A DNA stretch of 64,000 nt from UBA966 sp046350355 (GTDB lineage Bacteria > Planctomycetota > Phycisphaerae > Phycisphaerales > SM1A02). This document shows, piece by piece, positions 39,317 through 55,974 of the stretch (position 1 is its first letter; every line of letters starts with the position of its first letter). The position numbers were made by a program, and so were the translations under genes. The notes below the pieces were generated by a model. That model saw nothing but the letters and a program-made list of their open reading frames with translations. It made no database searches and was not told the DNA's origin. Location: assembly GCA_046350355.1 (NCBI GenBank), contig JAXMAN010000002.1, positions 1,178,001-1,242,000 on the forward strand, read 5' to 3'.

Positions 39317-39874
39317 GTGGCCTACCGCCCGCCCTACATCGACCCCGCCGCCACGATGGTGGATCCGCCCCACCCGGCGACGCTGGAGGAGGCCGACCTC
39401 CTCAAGCACTGCGAGATCGAGATCGGGCGCGTCTCCGGCCCCGGCGGCCAGCACCGCAACCGCGTCGACACCGCCGTCTTCATCCGCCACATCCCCACCG
39501 GCGTCGAGGCGCAGGGGACCGAGCGCCGCAGCCAGATCGAGAACCGCCGCAACGCGATCAAGCGCCTGCGCCGCAAGCTCGCGACGCATGTGCGCACGCT
39601 CGCCTCGCGCGACCACCACGACTGCAGCCCGCTCTGGGCGCGCCGGCGCCAGGGCAACAAGATGTGCGTCAACCCCGACCACGAGGACTACCCCGCGCTC
39701 CTGGCCGAGGCGCTCGACGTCGTCGTCGCGCGCCGCTACGACCTCGGCGGCGCGGCGGGACTCCTGGGCATCACCATGAGCCAGCTCAGCCGGCTCATCA
39801 ACCACGACAAGGGCGCCTTCGCGCGCCTCAACAAGGGGCGCGAGTCCTGCGGACTGCCCCCGCTGCGCAAGTAG
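39317..39874 (+). CDS. Peptide chain release factor-like protein (GGQ domain)
   Basis: 185 aa from GTG 39317, chosen for the TACGAT 6 bases upstream; ATG 39284 and ATG 39356 are other options. Residues about 38-80 are the peptidyl-tRNA hydrolase domain of class I release factors: GRVSGPGGQHRNRVDTAV with the catalytic GGQ, then TGVEAQGTERRSQIENR. The codon-reading domains are absent, as in ArfB/ICT1-type rescue factors, but there is a planctomycete-style C-terminal extension (WARRRQGNKMCVNPDHEDYPALLAEALDV, ITMSQLSRLINHDKGAF), which includes an HTH-like segment. It may rescue stalled ribosomes. The M20 amidohydrolase follows after 6 bases. Confidence 0.85.
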   Translation: MAYRPPYIDPAATMVDPPHPATLEEADLLKHCEIEIGRVSGPGGQHRNRVDTAVFIRHIPTGVEAQGTERRSQIENRRNAIKRLRRKLATHVRTLASRDHHDCSPLWARRRQGNKMCVNPDHEDYPALLAEALDVVVARRYDLGGAAGLLGITMSQLSRLINHDKGAFARLNKGRESCGLPPLRK

Positions 39875-39880
39875 GTCCCC

Positions 39881-41092
39881 ATGTCCACCGCCGCCCATCC
39901 CGCCCTCGGCCGACTGCGCGAGCTCGTCGCGCAGGAGCTTCCGCGCGTCGTCGCGCTGCGTCACGACCTGCACATGCATCCCGAGATCGCCTACGAGGAG
40001 CACCGCACCGCGGGCGTCGTCGTGCGCGAGCTGACCGACGCGGGCATCGCGCACGTCGCGGGCATGGCGGGCGGCACCGGCGTGCTCGGCCACCTCGCGG
40101 GGCGCGCGCCGCGCGCGACGGCGCTGCGCGCGGACATGGATGCGCTGCCGATCGTCGAGGAGACGGGAGCCCCGTACGCCTCGACGATCCCCGGCCGCAT
40201 GCACGCCTGCGGCCACGACGGACACACCGCGATCCTGCTGGGCGCCGCGCGCGTGCTCGCGCGCGCCGCGCAGGAGGCGCCGCTGCCGCGCCCGGTCACG
40301 CTGGTCTTCCAGCCCGCGGAGGAGGGCGGCGCCGGCGGAAAGCGCATGGTCGACGAGGGTGCGCTCGACGGCTCGCGCCTGGGCCCGCCCGCGGACAGCG
40401 CCTTCGGCCTGCACGGCTGGCCCGACCTGCCGCTCGGGCAGGTCTCCACGCGCCCGGGCCCGATGCTCGCCGCGAGCGACCGCTTCGAGATCCACATCGA
40501 GGGCCGCGGCGCGCACGCCGCCTATCCCCACACCGGCGTCGATCCGGTCTGCTGCGCGGGCGCGATGCTGCAGTCGCTGCACGCGATCGTCAGCCGCAGC
40601 GTCGATCCGCTGGACTCCGCCGTCGTGAGCGTGACCGTCGTCCAGGCGGGCACCGCCTTCAACATCATCCCGCCGCACGCGACGCTGCGCGGCACGCTGC
40701 GCTCGCTGCGCGAATCCACCCGCTGCCTGCTCGAGGAGCGCGTCGCCGCCGTCGCGCACGGCATCGCCGCGGCGCACGGCTGCACCGCGCGCTGCGAGAT
40801 CACCCGTAGCTATCCGGTGACGGAGAACGATCCCGGCGCGGTCGCGGCCTTCGAGACCATCGCGCGCGACGCGCTCGGCGCCGCGCAGGTCCCGCCCCTG
40901 CCGCACCCGGTCATGGGCGGCGAGGACTTCGCCTTCTACGGGCAGCGCGTCCCCGCCTGCTTTTTCGCGCTGGGACTGGCCCCCGCGGGCCGCACCTGGC
41001 CGACCCTGCACGCGCCCACCTTCGACTTCAACGACGACGCGCTGGGGGTGGGCATCGAGATGATGTGCCGCCTGGCGCTCCGCCCGGTCTGA
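39881..41092 (+). CDS. M20-family amidohydrolase
   Basis: 403 aa metal-dependent amidohydrolase of the hippurate/N-acyl-amino-acid type. RHDLHMHPEIAYEEHRTA, ALRADMDALPIVEETG, MHACGHDGHTAILLGAA, VFQPAEEGGAGGKRMVDEG (catalytic Glu), the dimerisation domain VSRSVDPLDSAVVSVT, and PVMGGEDFAFYGQRVPACFFALG hold the expected Asp, His, Glu and Cys ligands. It removes acyl groups from amino acids or indole conjugates; the true substrate is unknown. It is encoded 6 bases after the RF-like gene and upstream of the ribosomal operon. Confidence 0.92.
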   Translation: MSTAAHPALGRLRELVAQELPRVVALRHDLHMHPEIAYEEHRTAGVVVRELTDAGIAHVAGMAGGTGVLGHLAGRAPRATALRADMDALPIVEETGAPYASTIPGRMHACGHDGHTAILLGAARVLARAAQEAPLPRPVTLVFQPAEEGGAGGKRMVDEGALDGSRLGPPADSAFGLHGWPDLPLGQVSTRPGPMLAASDRFEIHIEGRGAHAAYPHTGVDPVCCAGAMLQSLHAIVSRSVDPLDSAVVSVTVVQAGTAFNIIPPHATLRGTLRSLRESTRCLLEERVAAVAHGIAAAHGCTARCEITRSYPVTENDPGAVAAFETIARDALGAAQVPPLPHPVMGGEDFAFYGQRVPACFFALGLAPAGRTWPTLHAPTFDFNDDALGVGIEMMCRLALRPV

Positions 41093-41143
41093 TAACGCCC
41101 CCGCGCCACGCCTCCGCCCCCTTGCGTCCGCCGGGGGCGCCGC

Positions 41144-41149
41144 TATCAT
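41144..41149 (+). promoter_or_regulatory. Putative -10 element of the rplKAJL operon
   Basis: TATCAT with TTGCGT (41122-41127) 16 bases upstream as a partial -35. It would give a leader of about 95 bases before rplK. Confidence 0.55.
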
Positions 41150-41188
41150 CCGACCCCTTCAACCCGCACCGCTCGTACGACTGATCCG

Positions 41189-41212
41189 CGCCAGGCGCTT
41201 GGAACCCTGGCG
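41189..41212 (+). promoter_or_regulatory. Leader hairpin of the rplK operon
   Basis: CGCCAGG (41189-41195) pairs with CCTGGCG (41206-41212) around a 10-base loop in the rplK 5' leader. It lies 26 bases before the GGAGGT Shine-Dalgarno site. It could be an L1 target for feedback control; that is inference. Confidence 0.4.
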
Positions 41213-41251
41213 ACGCCCGAAGGAGGGCCGGACCGGTCGGAGGTAGGAACC

Positions 41252-41680
41252 ATGGCCAAGAAGGTCACCAAGCAGTTCAAGCTGATGGCGCCGGGAGGCA
41301 AGGCGACGCCCGCCCCGCCGCTGGGCCCCGTGCTCGGCGCCAACGGCGTCAACCCCGGTCAGTTCATCACGAAGTTCAACGAGGCGACGAAGGCGCTCAA
41401 CGGCCTCATGGTCGGCTGCATCGTCACGGTCTACGCCGACAAGAGCTTCGACATCGAGATCAAGACCTCGCCCGTCTCCGCCCTGATCAAGGGCGCGCTG
41501 AAGCTCGAGAAGGGCTCGGGCGCGCCGAACACGCAGAAGGTCGGCAAGCTGACCCGCGCGCAGGTGCAGAAGATCGCCGAGGAGAAGATCAAGGACCTCA
41601 ACACCACCAGCATCGAGTCGGCCATGCGCATCGTCGCGGGCAGCGCTCGTTCGATGGGCGTCACCGTGGAGGGGATGTAA
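41252..41680 (+). CDS. rplK: 50S ribosomal protein L11
   Basis: 142 aa, the normal length. QFKLMAPGGKATPAPPLGPVLGANGVNPGQFITKFN is the signature N-terminal domain with the two-proline segment contacting 23S rRNA, and the C-terminal TRAQVQKIAEEKIKDLNTTSIESAMRIVAGSARSMGV is the rRNA-binding domain. A very good Shine-Dalgarno GGAGGT lies 7 bases before the ATG. It heads rplK-rplA-rplJ-rplL. secE and nusG, usually just upstream, are not here. Confidence 0.98.
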   Translation: MAKKVTKQFKLMAPGGKATPAPPLGPVLGANGVNPGQFITKFNEATKALNGLMVGCIVTVYADKSFDIEIKTSPVSALIKGALKLEKGSGAPNTQKVGKLTRAQVQKIAEEKIKDLNTTSIESAMRIVAGSARSMGVTVEGM

Positions 41681-41683
41681 GCC

Positions 41684-42382
41684 ATGGCACTCGCGAAGAA
41701 GAAGATCATCGGCAACAGCAAGCGCATGCGCTCCTCGAACGAGCACGCGGTCACCGCGCCGCTCGCCCCCGCCGAGGCCATCGCCGCGCTGCGCAAGTTC
41801 AAGGCGCCGAAGTTCGACCAGACCATCAACATCGTGATGCACCTGGGCATCGACCCCAAGGCCGCCGACCAGGCGATCCGCGGGTCCGTCGCCCTGCCGC
41901 ACGGCACGGGCAAGCGCGCCCGCGTCATCGCCTTCTGCCCCTCGGACAAGGTCGCGGCCGCGAAGGCCGCGGGCGCGATCGAGGCCGGCGCCGAGGAACT
42001 GGTCGCCAAGATCGAGGGCGGCTGGATGGAGTTCGACGTCGCCGTCGCCTCCCCCGACATGATGCGCGTGGTCAGCCGCCTGGGCAAGGTGCTGGGTCCC
42101 AAGGGACTCATGCCCTCGCCGAAGGCCGGCACCGTCACGCCGAACGTCGCCGACGCCGTCAAGGAGTACGGCGCGGGACGCCAGGAGTACCGCAACGACG
42201 ACGGCGGCAACGTCCATGGGGTCATCGGCAAGATGTCCTTCAAGGACGAGCAGCTCGTCGAGAACCTCAACACCTTCGTGGCGCAGATCCTCAAGATCAA
42301 GCCCGCCGCCGCCAAGGGCCAGTACGTGAAGAAGTGCGTCGTCGCGGCATGCATGTGCCCCGGCGTGCCCGTCGCCGTCTGA
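41684..42382 (+). CDS. rplA: 50S ribosomal protein L1
   Basis: 232 aa, normal length. Features: FDQTINIVMHLGIDPKAADQAIRGSVALPHGTGK, the conserved LGPKGLMPSPKAGTVTPNVADAV, and the C-terminal helix ending CPGVPVAV. It binds the L1 stalk of 23S rRNA and, in E. coli, represses its own operon by binding the rplK leader. Starts 3 bases after rplK with GGAGG in the end of rplK. Confidence 0.98.
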   Translation: MALAKKKIIGNSKRMRSSNEHAVTAPLAPAEAIAALRKFKAPKFDQTINIVMHLGIDPKAADQAIRGSVALPHGTGKRARVIAFCPSDKVAAAKAAGAIEAGAEELVAKIEGGWMEFDVAVASPDMMRVVSRLGKVLGPKGLMPSPKAGTVTPNVADAVKEYGAGRQEYRNDDGGNVHGVIGKMSFKDEQLVENLNTFVAQILKIKPAAAKGQYVKKCVVAACMCPGVPVAV

Positions 42383-42413
42383 GCCCACGCAACACAGAAG
42401 CGGAGACACACCC

Positions 42414-42959
42414 ATGTCCAAGCCAGTCAAGCAGATGATCGTCGCCGAATACCGCAAGCGCTTCGAAGGCGCCGAGGCGGCGGTGCTCGTCGAGATCCGC
42501 GGACTCGACGCCGGTGCGACCAACAAGATGCGCATGAACTTCGCCGGGAAGAGCGTGCGCGTCGCCGTCGTCAAGAACTCCCTCGCCCGCGCCGCCTTCA
42601 AGGGCAGCGCCTTCGAGGCGCTCGGCCCCCACTTCACCGGCCCCTCGGCCGTCGTCTACTCCAAGGGAAGCGTCGTCGACCTGGCGCGCGACCTGATGAA
42701 GTGGAGCAAGGGCGTCGAGAAGTTCGTCTTCAAGGCCGCCGTCCTCGAGGGCGTCGTCTACGAGGGCCCCGCCGGCATCGCCAAGCTCAGCAAGCTCCCG
42801 ACGCGCGCCGAGGCGCAGTCCAACGTCGTCACCCTGCTCCTCTCGCCGGCGCGCAACGTCATGGGCGCCGTCAAGGGACCGGGCGGCCGCGTGATGGGCA
42901 TCGTCAAGGAGATCCAGTCCCGCCTCGAGAAGGGCGAGACCATCGCCAAGGCGGGCTGA
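42414..42959 (+). CDS. rplJ: 50S ribosomal protein L10
   Basis: 181 aa. MSKPVKQMIVAEYRKRFEGAEAAVLVEIRGLDAGATNKMR and VVKNSLARAAFKGSAFEAL are the rRNA-binding part. The C-terminal helix that anchors L7/L12 dimers (EAQSNVVTLLLSPARNVMGAV... LEKGETIAKAG) is present. A GGAG element lies just before the ATG. It partners with rplL 133 bases downstream. Confidence 0.97.
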   Translation: MSKPVKQMIVAEYRKRFEGAEAAVLVEIRGLDAGATNKMRMNFAGKSVRVAVVKNSLARAAFKGSAFEALGPHFTGPSAVVYSKGSVVDLARDLMKWSKGVEKFVFKAAVLEGVVYEGPAGIAKLSKLPTRAEAQSNVVTLLLSPARNVMGAVKGPGGRVMGIVKEIQSRLEKGETIAKAG

Positions 42960-43092
42960 CACCGACCGAACGTGCGCGGGGTGTTCCCGCGCGCCGTCCG
43001 ATTCCAACCACCGTCCGACTGGCCCGCGTGCGGGTTAAAAGCCGGCTGTTCCGGCTCCACTCGGTGGTCCTTCAAGAGATTTGGAGATTCAC

Positions 43093-43500
<408 letters not shown>

Positions 43501-43523
43501 GTCCCGACCGCGCAGCGATTTGC

Positions 43524-43564
43524 GCGCAGGTCCGGCCCCAAAGGCCGGACCTGCGCCTCTTTTT
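43524..43564 (+). terminator. Rho-independent terminator after rplL
   Basis: GCGCAGGTCCGGCC (43524-43537) pairs perfectly over 14 bp with GGCCGGACCTGCGC (43543-43556) around CCAAA, followed by CTCTTTTT. It separates the ribosomal genes from rpoB. Confidence 0.92.
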
Positions 43565-43740
43565 GGGGGGACTCCCGTGTCACCGGAGCCCCTCCTGTCG
43601 GTGGTTTCAGACGGTCGTTTCTTGGAGGTCGAGCCCGCCCGCATCCCGATCGTCCGCCGAGGTGTCCGCTCCCCCCAGGAGGCGCGGACGTCGCGTCCGG
43701 ATAATCGCGTAGCAAGTCCCGTGCCAACCGCCCCATCGGG

Positions 43741-43769
43741 TTGCGGAAGACGCGCGGGACAGATACGCT
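43741..43769 (+). promoter_or_regulatory. Probable rpoB promoter
   Basis: TTGCGG (43741-43746), a 17-base spacer and TACGCT (43764-43769). This is the best -35/-10 pair in the window. It would give a leader of about 105 bases before rpoB. Confidence 0.65.
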
Positions 43770-43815
43770 TGCCGATCTTGGCTGCAGCAGGTCCAACCAA
43801 CCAAATCTGGTGACA

Positions 43816-43859
43816 CCGCAGAGGGCCACAGCGTGGCCTGCGGAGTTTCTTTCGCTTTT
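43816..43859 (+). terminator. Attenuator-like hairpin in the rpoB leader
   Basis: CCGCA (43816-43820) and GGCCAC (43824-43829) pair with GTGGCC (43833-43838) and TGCGG (43839-43843), an 11-bp stem with a 3-base bulge and 3-base loop, followed by the T-rich AGTTTCTTTCGCTTTT. It may reduce read-through into rpoB. Confidence 0.55.
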
Positions 43860-43880
43860 GCTACGAGAGGCGCTCACCCC

Positions 43881-47708
<3,828 letters not shown>

Positions 47709-47792
47709 GCCCGTCCGAAGCCCCGACACGACACGCACCACACCGGAGGCGAGCGGCGCGCGCGCCCTCCCCCCCTTCGAAGCGAGAGAGAC

Positions 47793-52253
<4,461 letters not shown>

Positions 52254-52284
52254 GTCCCGGACCCCGCGCCTTCCACGCAACCCT

Positions 52285-52320
52285 GCGCCCCCGCCGATCC
52301 CGGCGGGGGCGCTTTCCTTT
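52285..52320 (+). terminator. Rho-independent terminator after rpoC
   Basis: A perfect 12-bp stem GCGCCCCCGCCG (52285-52296) with CGGCGGGGGCGC (52301-52312), ATCC loop, then TTTCCTTT. Confidence 0.88.
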
Positions 52321-52322
52321 CC

Positions 52323-52328
52323 TACGAT
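52323..52328 (+). promoter_or_regulatory. -10 element, leaderless type, of the cysteine-cluster gene
   Basis: TACGAT, 6 bases before the ATG at 52335 and directly after the rpoC terminator. Confidence 0.65.
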
Positions 52329-52334
52329 GCGCCC

Positions 52335-52835
52335 ATGACCGCACCCGACTCCAGCGCCGGCGGCGCCGCCGGCAAGGGCGAGCCCTGGTACCGCGACGGA
52401 CTCCGCTTCGCCTGCACGATGTGCGGCAACTGCTGCACCGGGCCCGAGGGCGTCGTCGCCTTCACCCCCGAGGAGGGGCGCGCGATGGCCGCGAAGCTCG
52501 GCCTGCCCGAGGCGGAGTTCCTGGCGACCTACACGCGCCGCATCGGGAGCATGCGCTCGCTGCGCGAGAAGAAGACGGAGTTCGGCAACGACTGCATCTT
52601 CCTCGACCGCGCGAGCATCCCCGGCAAGGCCGTCTGCGGGCTCTACGAGGCGCGGCCGACGCAGTGCCGCACCTGGCCCTTCTGGGAGGGCAACCTGCGC
52701 AGCCGCAAGGCGTGGGAGCAGACCAAGAAGCACGTCCCCTGCCCGGGCATGGACACGGGGCCGGTGCATCCGCTGCAGCAGATCCGCATCGCGCTGGAGC
52801 TGGACCGCTCCGGCGGCGGGAGCGCGGCGCGGTGA
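52335..52835 (+). CDS. YkgJ-family cysteine-cluster protein
   Basis: 166 aa. CTMCGNCC at residues about 30-37, then CIFLDR...CGLYEARPTQCRTWPFW and a last Cys in HVPCPG; this Cys set is that of the YkgJ/UPF0153 putative zinc- or iron-sulfur-chelating family. The function is unknown. It has its own promoter and overlaps the next gene (GTGA), which is a second, shorter and divergent member of the same family. Confidence 0.85.
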   Translation: MTAPDSSAGGAAGKGEPWYRDGLRFACTMCGNCCTGPEGVVAFTPEEGRAMAAKLGLPEAEFLATYTRRIGSMRSLREKKTEFGNDCIFLDRASIPGKAVCGLYEARPTQCRTWPFWEGNLRSRKAWEQTKKHVPCPGMDTGPVHPLQQIRIALELDRSGGGSAAR

Positions 52836-53356
52836 CGCACGGGCGCGCCGGGGCCGCGGGCGCGCTGCCGCCCGACGCGGCGGCGCTCGCGCGCGCCTGG
52901 AGCGCGGCGGCGTGGTCGCCCGCGCTCGACGGCGCGCTGCGCGCGATCTACGAGGAGGCGGCGCAGGAGGTCGCGCGGCGGCGTCCGCTCTGCCTGGCCA
53001 GCGGGGAGTGCTGCCGCTTCGAGGCGCACGGCCACCGGCTCTACGTGACGGGGCTCGAGGCGGCGTGGTGCCTGCGCGGGCTGGGACGGGCGCCGACGCC
53101 CGCCGAGCTCGTCGGCGCGCGGGAGCGCGGGGACTGCCCCTTCCTGGAGGGCGCGCGCTGCGGGGCGCATCCCTGGCGCCCCCTGGGCTGCCGCGCCTAC
53201 TACTGCGACGGCGCCGCGCAGGGCTGGCAGCAGGCGCTCTCCGAGGGGCTGCTGGCGCGCGTGCGCGCGCTCCACGACGCGCACGAGGTCCCATACCGCT
53301 ACGGCGAGTGGCGCCAGATGCTGGCGTACTTCGCGGCGGACGCGGACCCCTCCTAG
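52832..53356 (+). CDS. Second cysteine-cluster protein, YkgJ-like
   Basis: 174 aa from the GTG in a GTGA overlap with the preceding gene. ASGECCRFEAHGHRLYVTGLEAAWCL, then DCPFLEGARCGAHPWRPLGCRAYYCD, resembles YkgJ but with different Cys spacing (ECC, later C-x7-C, CRAYYC). The tandem arrangement suggests duplication and possibly joint function, such as a metal-binding pair. No better assignment can be made. Confidence 0.78.
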   Translation: MTHGRAGAAGALPPDAAALARAWSAAAWSPALDGALRAIYEEAAQEVARRRPLCLASGECCRFEAHGHRLYVTGLEAAWCLRGLGRAPTPAELVGARERGDCPFLEGARCGAHPWRPLGCRAYYCDGAAQGWQQALSEGLLARVRALHDAHEVPYRYGEWRQMLAYFAADADPS

Positions 53357-53359
53357 AAT
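53354..53359 (+). promoter_or_regulatory. Putative -10 element of rimO
   Basis: TAGAAT, 14 bases before the rimO ATG, overlapping the stop of the preceding gene; it would give a very short leader. Confidence 0.5.
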
Positions 53360-53373
53360 CATCCCCTTCCCCG

Positions 53374-54942
53374 ATGCCGCGCGCCACCGACGACACCGTC
53401 CGCTCCGTCGCCTTCGTCAGCCTGGGCTGCCCGAAGAACCTCGTCGACAGCGAGAAGATGCTGGGCGTCCTGCGCGCCAGCGGGCTCGAGCTGGTCTCGG
53501 ACCACGACCAGGCCGACGCGATCGTGGTGAACACCTGCGGCTTCCTGGAGGCGAGCAAGGACGAGAGCCTGGGCGTCATCCAGGAGGCGCTCGCGCGCAA
53601 GCGCGCGGGGACGCTCAAGCGCGTGGTCGTCGCGGGGTGCCTCGTGCAGCGCCATCGGGCCAAGATGCTCGAGTGGGCGCCCGGCATCGACGCGATGATC
53701 GGGGTCTTCGACCGCGACCACATCCTGGACGCCGTCTCGGGCGCGCAGGCGCGCGCGGCCAACCCCGCGCCGGGCGCGGCGGGCGCGGAGCAGGAGCCGC
53801 GCTACTGGATCGCCGGCAACGCGCTGCAGGCGGCCGCCGAGCGCGGCATCGCCACCACCGGGCTCACCGTCAACGGCAAGGACGGCAAGGGCATCGGCTA
53901 CTTCGAGGACGACTCGGGCCGCTTCCGCCTGACGCCGCGCCACTGGGCCTACCTGCGCGTGAGCGAGGGGTGCAACCAGCGCTGCGCCTTCTGCACGATC
54001 CCCTCGATCCGCGGCAAGATGCGCTCCAAGCCGGTGGCGCAGATCGTCGCCGAGGCGCGCGCGCTGCTCGCCGACGGCGCCTTCGAGCTCAACCTCATCG
54101 GCCAGGACACGACCAGCTTCGGCGACGACATCGGCGACCGCGGAGGCCTGAGCGGCATGCTCACGGCCGTCGACGCCGCGGTGCGCGAGCACGGCGCGGG
54201 CTGGGTGCGCCTGATGTACGCCTACCCGAGCAACTTCAGCGACGAGATGATCGAGACCCTCGCGGGGCTCGAGCACGTCGTGAAGTACATCGACATGCCC
54301 CTGCAGCACATGAGCGACCGGATGCTGACGGCGATGCGCCGCCACACCTCGCGGCGCCAGCAGGCGGAGCTGCTCGAGAAGCTGCGCGAGCGCATCCCGG
54401 GCATCGCGATCCGCACGACCTTCATCACCGGCTTCCCCGGCGAGACCGAGGAGGACCACCAGGAGCTGCTGGAGTTCGTGCAGGAGTTCGGCTTCGAGGC
54501 GATGGGCGTCTTCCGCTACTCGCGCGAGGAGGGGACGCCCGCGGGCACGATGGACGCGGACCCCGCGCTGCACGTGCCCGACGAGGTGAAGCGCCGCCGC
54601 GAGGAGGAGCTCATGCTCGCGCAGCAGCAGATCGCCTTCGAGAACGCCGCCTACCAGGCGGAGCAGCGCGTGCAGTTCGACGTGCTCGTCGAGGGCCCCG
54701 CCGCGGGGCGCACGACCGGGCGCGCGACGGCGGGCGTCGGCGCGGGCGGCACCCTCTTCACGGGGCGCGCCTACCACCAGGCGCCGCAGATCGACTCGCT
54801 CACCTACATCCTCTCCAAGGAGCGCCTGGCGCCCGGGGAGCTGGTCCGCTGCACGATCGTGGGCAGCGACGGGTACGACCTGGTCGCGCAGCCCTCCGCG
54901 GACCTGGAACGCGGCGTCCGCCTGCCGATCCTGAAGAAGTAG
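53374..54942 (+). CDS. rimO: Ribosomal protein S12 methylthiotransferase RimO
   Basis: 522 aa. UPF0004 N-terminal domain with three cluster Cys (SLGCPKNLVDSE, NTCGFLEASKDES, VAGCLVQR); radical SAM CNQRCAFCTIP; PSIRGKMRSKP, LIGQDTTSFG, YIDMPLQHMSDRML; C-terminal TRAM segment. It adds a methylthio group to S12 Asp89. PLQHMSDRML and the RSKP motif fit RimO rather than MiaB. It is about 80 residues longer than the E. coli enzyme: a low-complexity insertion (residues about 127-175) and one in the TRAM domain. No rpsL is nearby. Confidence 0.94.
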   Translation: MPRATDDTVRSVAFVSLGCPKNLVDSEKMLGVLRASGLELVSDHDQADAIVVNTCGFLEASKDESLGVIQEALARKRAGTLKRVVVAGCLVQRHRAKMLEWAPGIDAMIGVFDRDHILDAVSGAQARAANPAPGAAGAEQEPRYWIAGNALQAAAERGIATTGLTVNGKDGKGIGYFEDDSGRFRLTPRHWAYLRVSEGCNQRCAFCTIPSIRGKMRSKPVAQIVAEARALLADGAFELNLIGQDTTSFGDDIGDRGGLSGMLTAVDAAVREHGAGWVRLMYAYPSNFSDEMIETLAGLEHVVKYIDMPLQHMSDRMLTAMRRHTSRRQQAELLEKLRERIPGIAIRTTFITGFPGETEEDHQELLEFVQEFGFEAMGVFRYSREEGTPAGTMDADPALHVPDEVKRRREEELMLAQQQIAFENAAYQAEQRVQFDVLVEGPAAGRTTGRATAGVGAGGTLFTGRAYHQAPQIDSLTYILSKERLAPGELVRCTIVGSDGYDLVAQPSADLERGVRLPILKK

Positions 54943-55019
54943 CGCACCGGTGGGGGAATTTGGCGCGGCCCGGCCTCCCGGAGGTCGCCGCGGGGCCCGC
55001 CGCTGCGTATACCCACAGC

Positions 55020-55970
55020 ATGAGGCTCCTGCGACTGACCGCCGCCCTGGCCACCTGCGCCCTCCTGCTGCCGGCCCTGCCGGCCACCGCGCAGAACGCG
55101 CGCACGCTCCCCGACGCGCCCCTGGACTTCGACCCGGCCCGGCCCGAGCCGGTCGTGGGCTGGTGGACCAACGGGACCGAGCTGATGCGCCTGGAGCCCA
55201 ACGGCGCCTACCAGATGTGGATCACGCAGGACCGCTTCCAGCGCCCCGCGGAGGTCGGCGCCTGGCGCCGCAGCAACTACGTCTACTTCGACCTGGAGCC
55301 CTACCGCGCCAAGCCCGGCACGCGCGACCGCGTCCGGCTGGAGAAGGAGGCGGGCGAGACGGTCATCGTGCGCGAGGGGATGAAGCACTTCCGCCGCAGC
55401 GCGACGCCGCCGCATGTCTTCGCGGACGACTGCCTGGGCGCGTGGACCGCGCCCAACGAGCAGCTCCTCATCATGGACAACGGCCGGTACGAGTACCGCG
55501 TCCTGAACGCCTCGAGCGGCATCACGCAGCACGATGGCATCTGGCGCACCGATGGCGACATGCTCTTCCTCTCGCCGGATTCGACCGCGGTGGACACGAT
55601 CCGCCTGCGCGGCGCGCGCGGCGCGGACGGGCGCATGGAGCTCTCGACGGGAAGCGGCAAGTTCAAGCAGATGCGCACGGACGATCCGCTTCCGGGCGAA
55701 GCGGGCGGTCCCGCGCCCGCCGCGAAGCCCGGGCCGAAGCTGGGCGGGAAGCCGATCGCGCCCGCCGCGCCCAAGAGCGACAAGCCGGCGAGTGCGCCTC
55801 CCACGGGCAGCGCGCCCGCGACGGCGAAGCCCGCCGACGCGACGCCGGCGAGCGCGCCGCCTGCGGAGGGCGCGCCCACCGCGCCGCCCGCGGAGGGCGC
55901 GCCCACCGCGCCGCCCGCCGCGACGCCGCCCGCAACTCCGCCCGCCGCGCCGCCGGCCTCCGGAGCCTGA
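55020..55970 (+). CDS. Secreted protein with Pro/Ala repeat tail
   Basis: 316 aa. The signal peptide LLRLTAALATCALLLPALPATAQ is followed by two copies of a short beta-rich unit (EPVVGWWTNGTELMRLEPNGAYQMW; GAWTAPNEQLLIMDNGRYEYR), each about 90 residues, as in lipocalin-like or META-like small domains. The C-terminal 90 residues are low-complexity Ala/Pro with an 8-residue repeat (PPAEGAPTA). A TATACC hexamer lies 6 bases before the ATG. Function unknown; probably periplasmic or surface. Confidence 0.72.
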   Translation: MRLLRLTAALATCALLLPALPATAQNARTLPDAPLDFDPARPEPVVGWWTNGTELMRLEPNGAYQMWITQDRFQRPAEVGAWRRSNYVYFDLEPYRAKPGTRDRVRLEKEAGETVIVREGMKHFRRSATPPHVFADDCLGAWTAPNEQLLIMDNGRYEYRVLNASSGITQHDGIWRTDGDMLFLSPDSTAVDTIRLRGARGADGRMELSTGSGKFKQMRTDDPLPGEAGGPAPAAKPGPKLGGKPIAPAAPKSDKPASAPPTGSAPATAKPADATPASAPPAEGAPTAPPAEGAPTAPPAATPPATPPAAPPASGA

Positions 55971-55974
55971 CGCC

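Larger units (their letters stand above)
43565..43880 (+). other. Intergenic region between rplL terminator and rpoB
   Basis: 316 bases without a convincing gene. It holds the rpoB promoter (43741-43769) and an attenuator-like hairpin (43816-43859). The first 170 bases contain GGATAAT (43709-43715) but no further recognisable signal; I see no small gene. Confidence 0.6.

Noticed and set aside
43833..43880. Alternative upstream start for rpoB (GTG 43833)
   Set aside because: It lies inside the leader hairpin and adds residues that do not resemble RpoB; MSTMKIRDF at 43881 fits the family.
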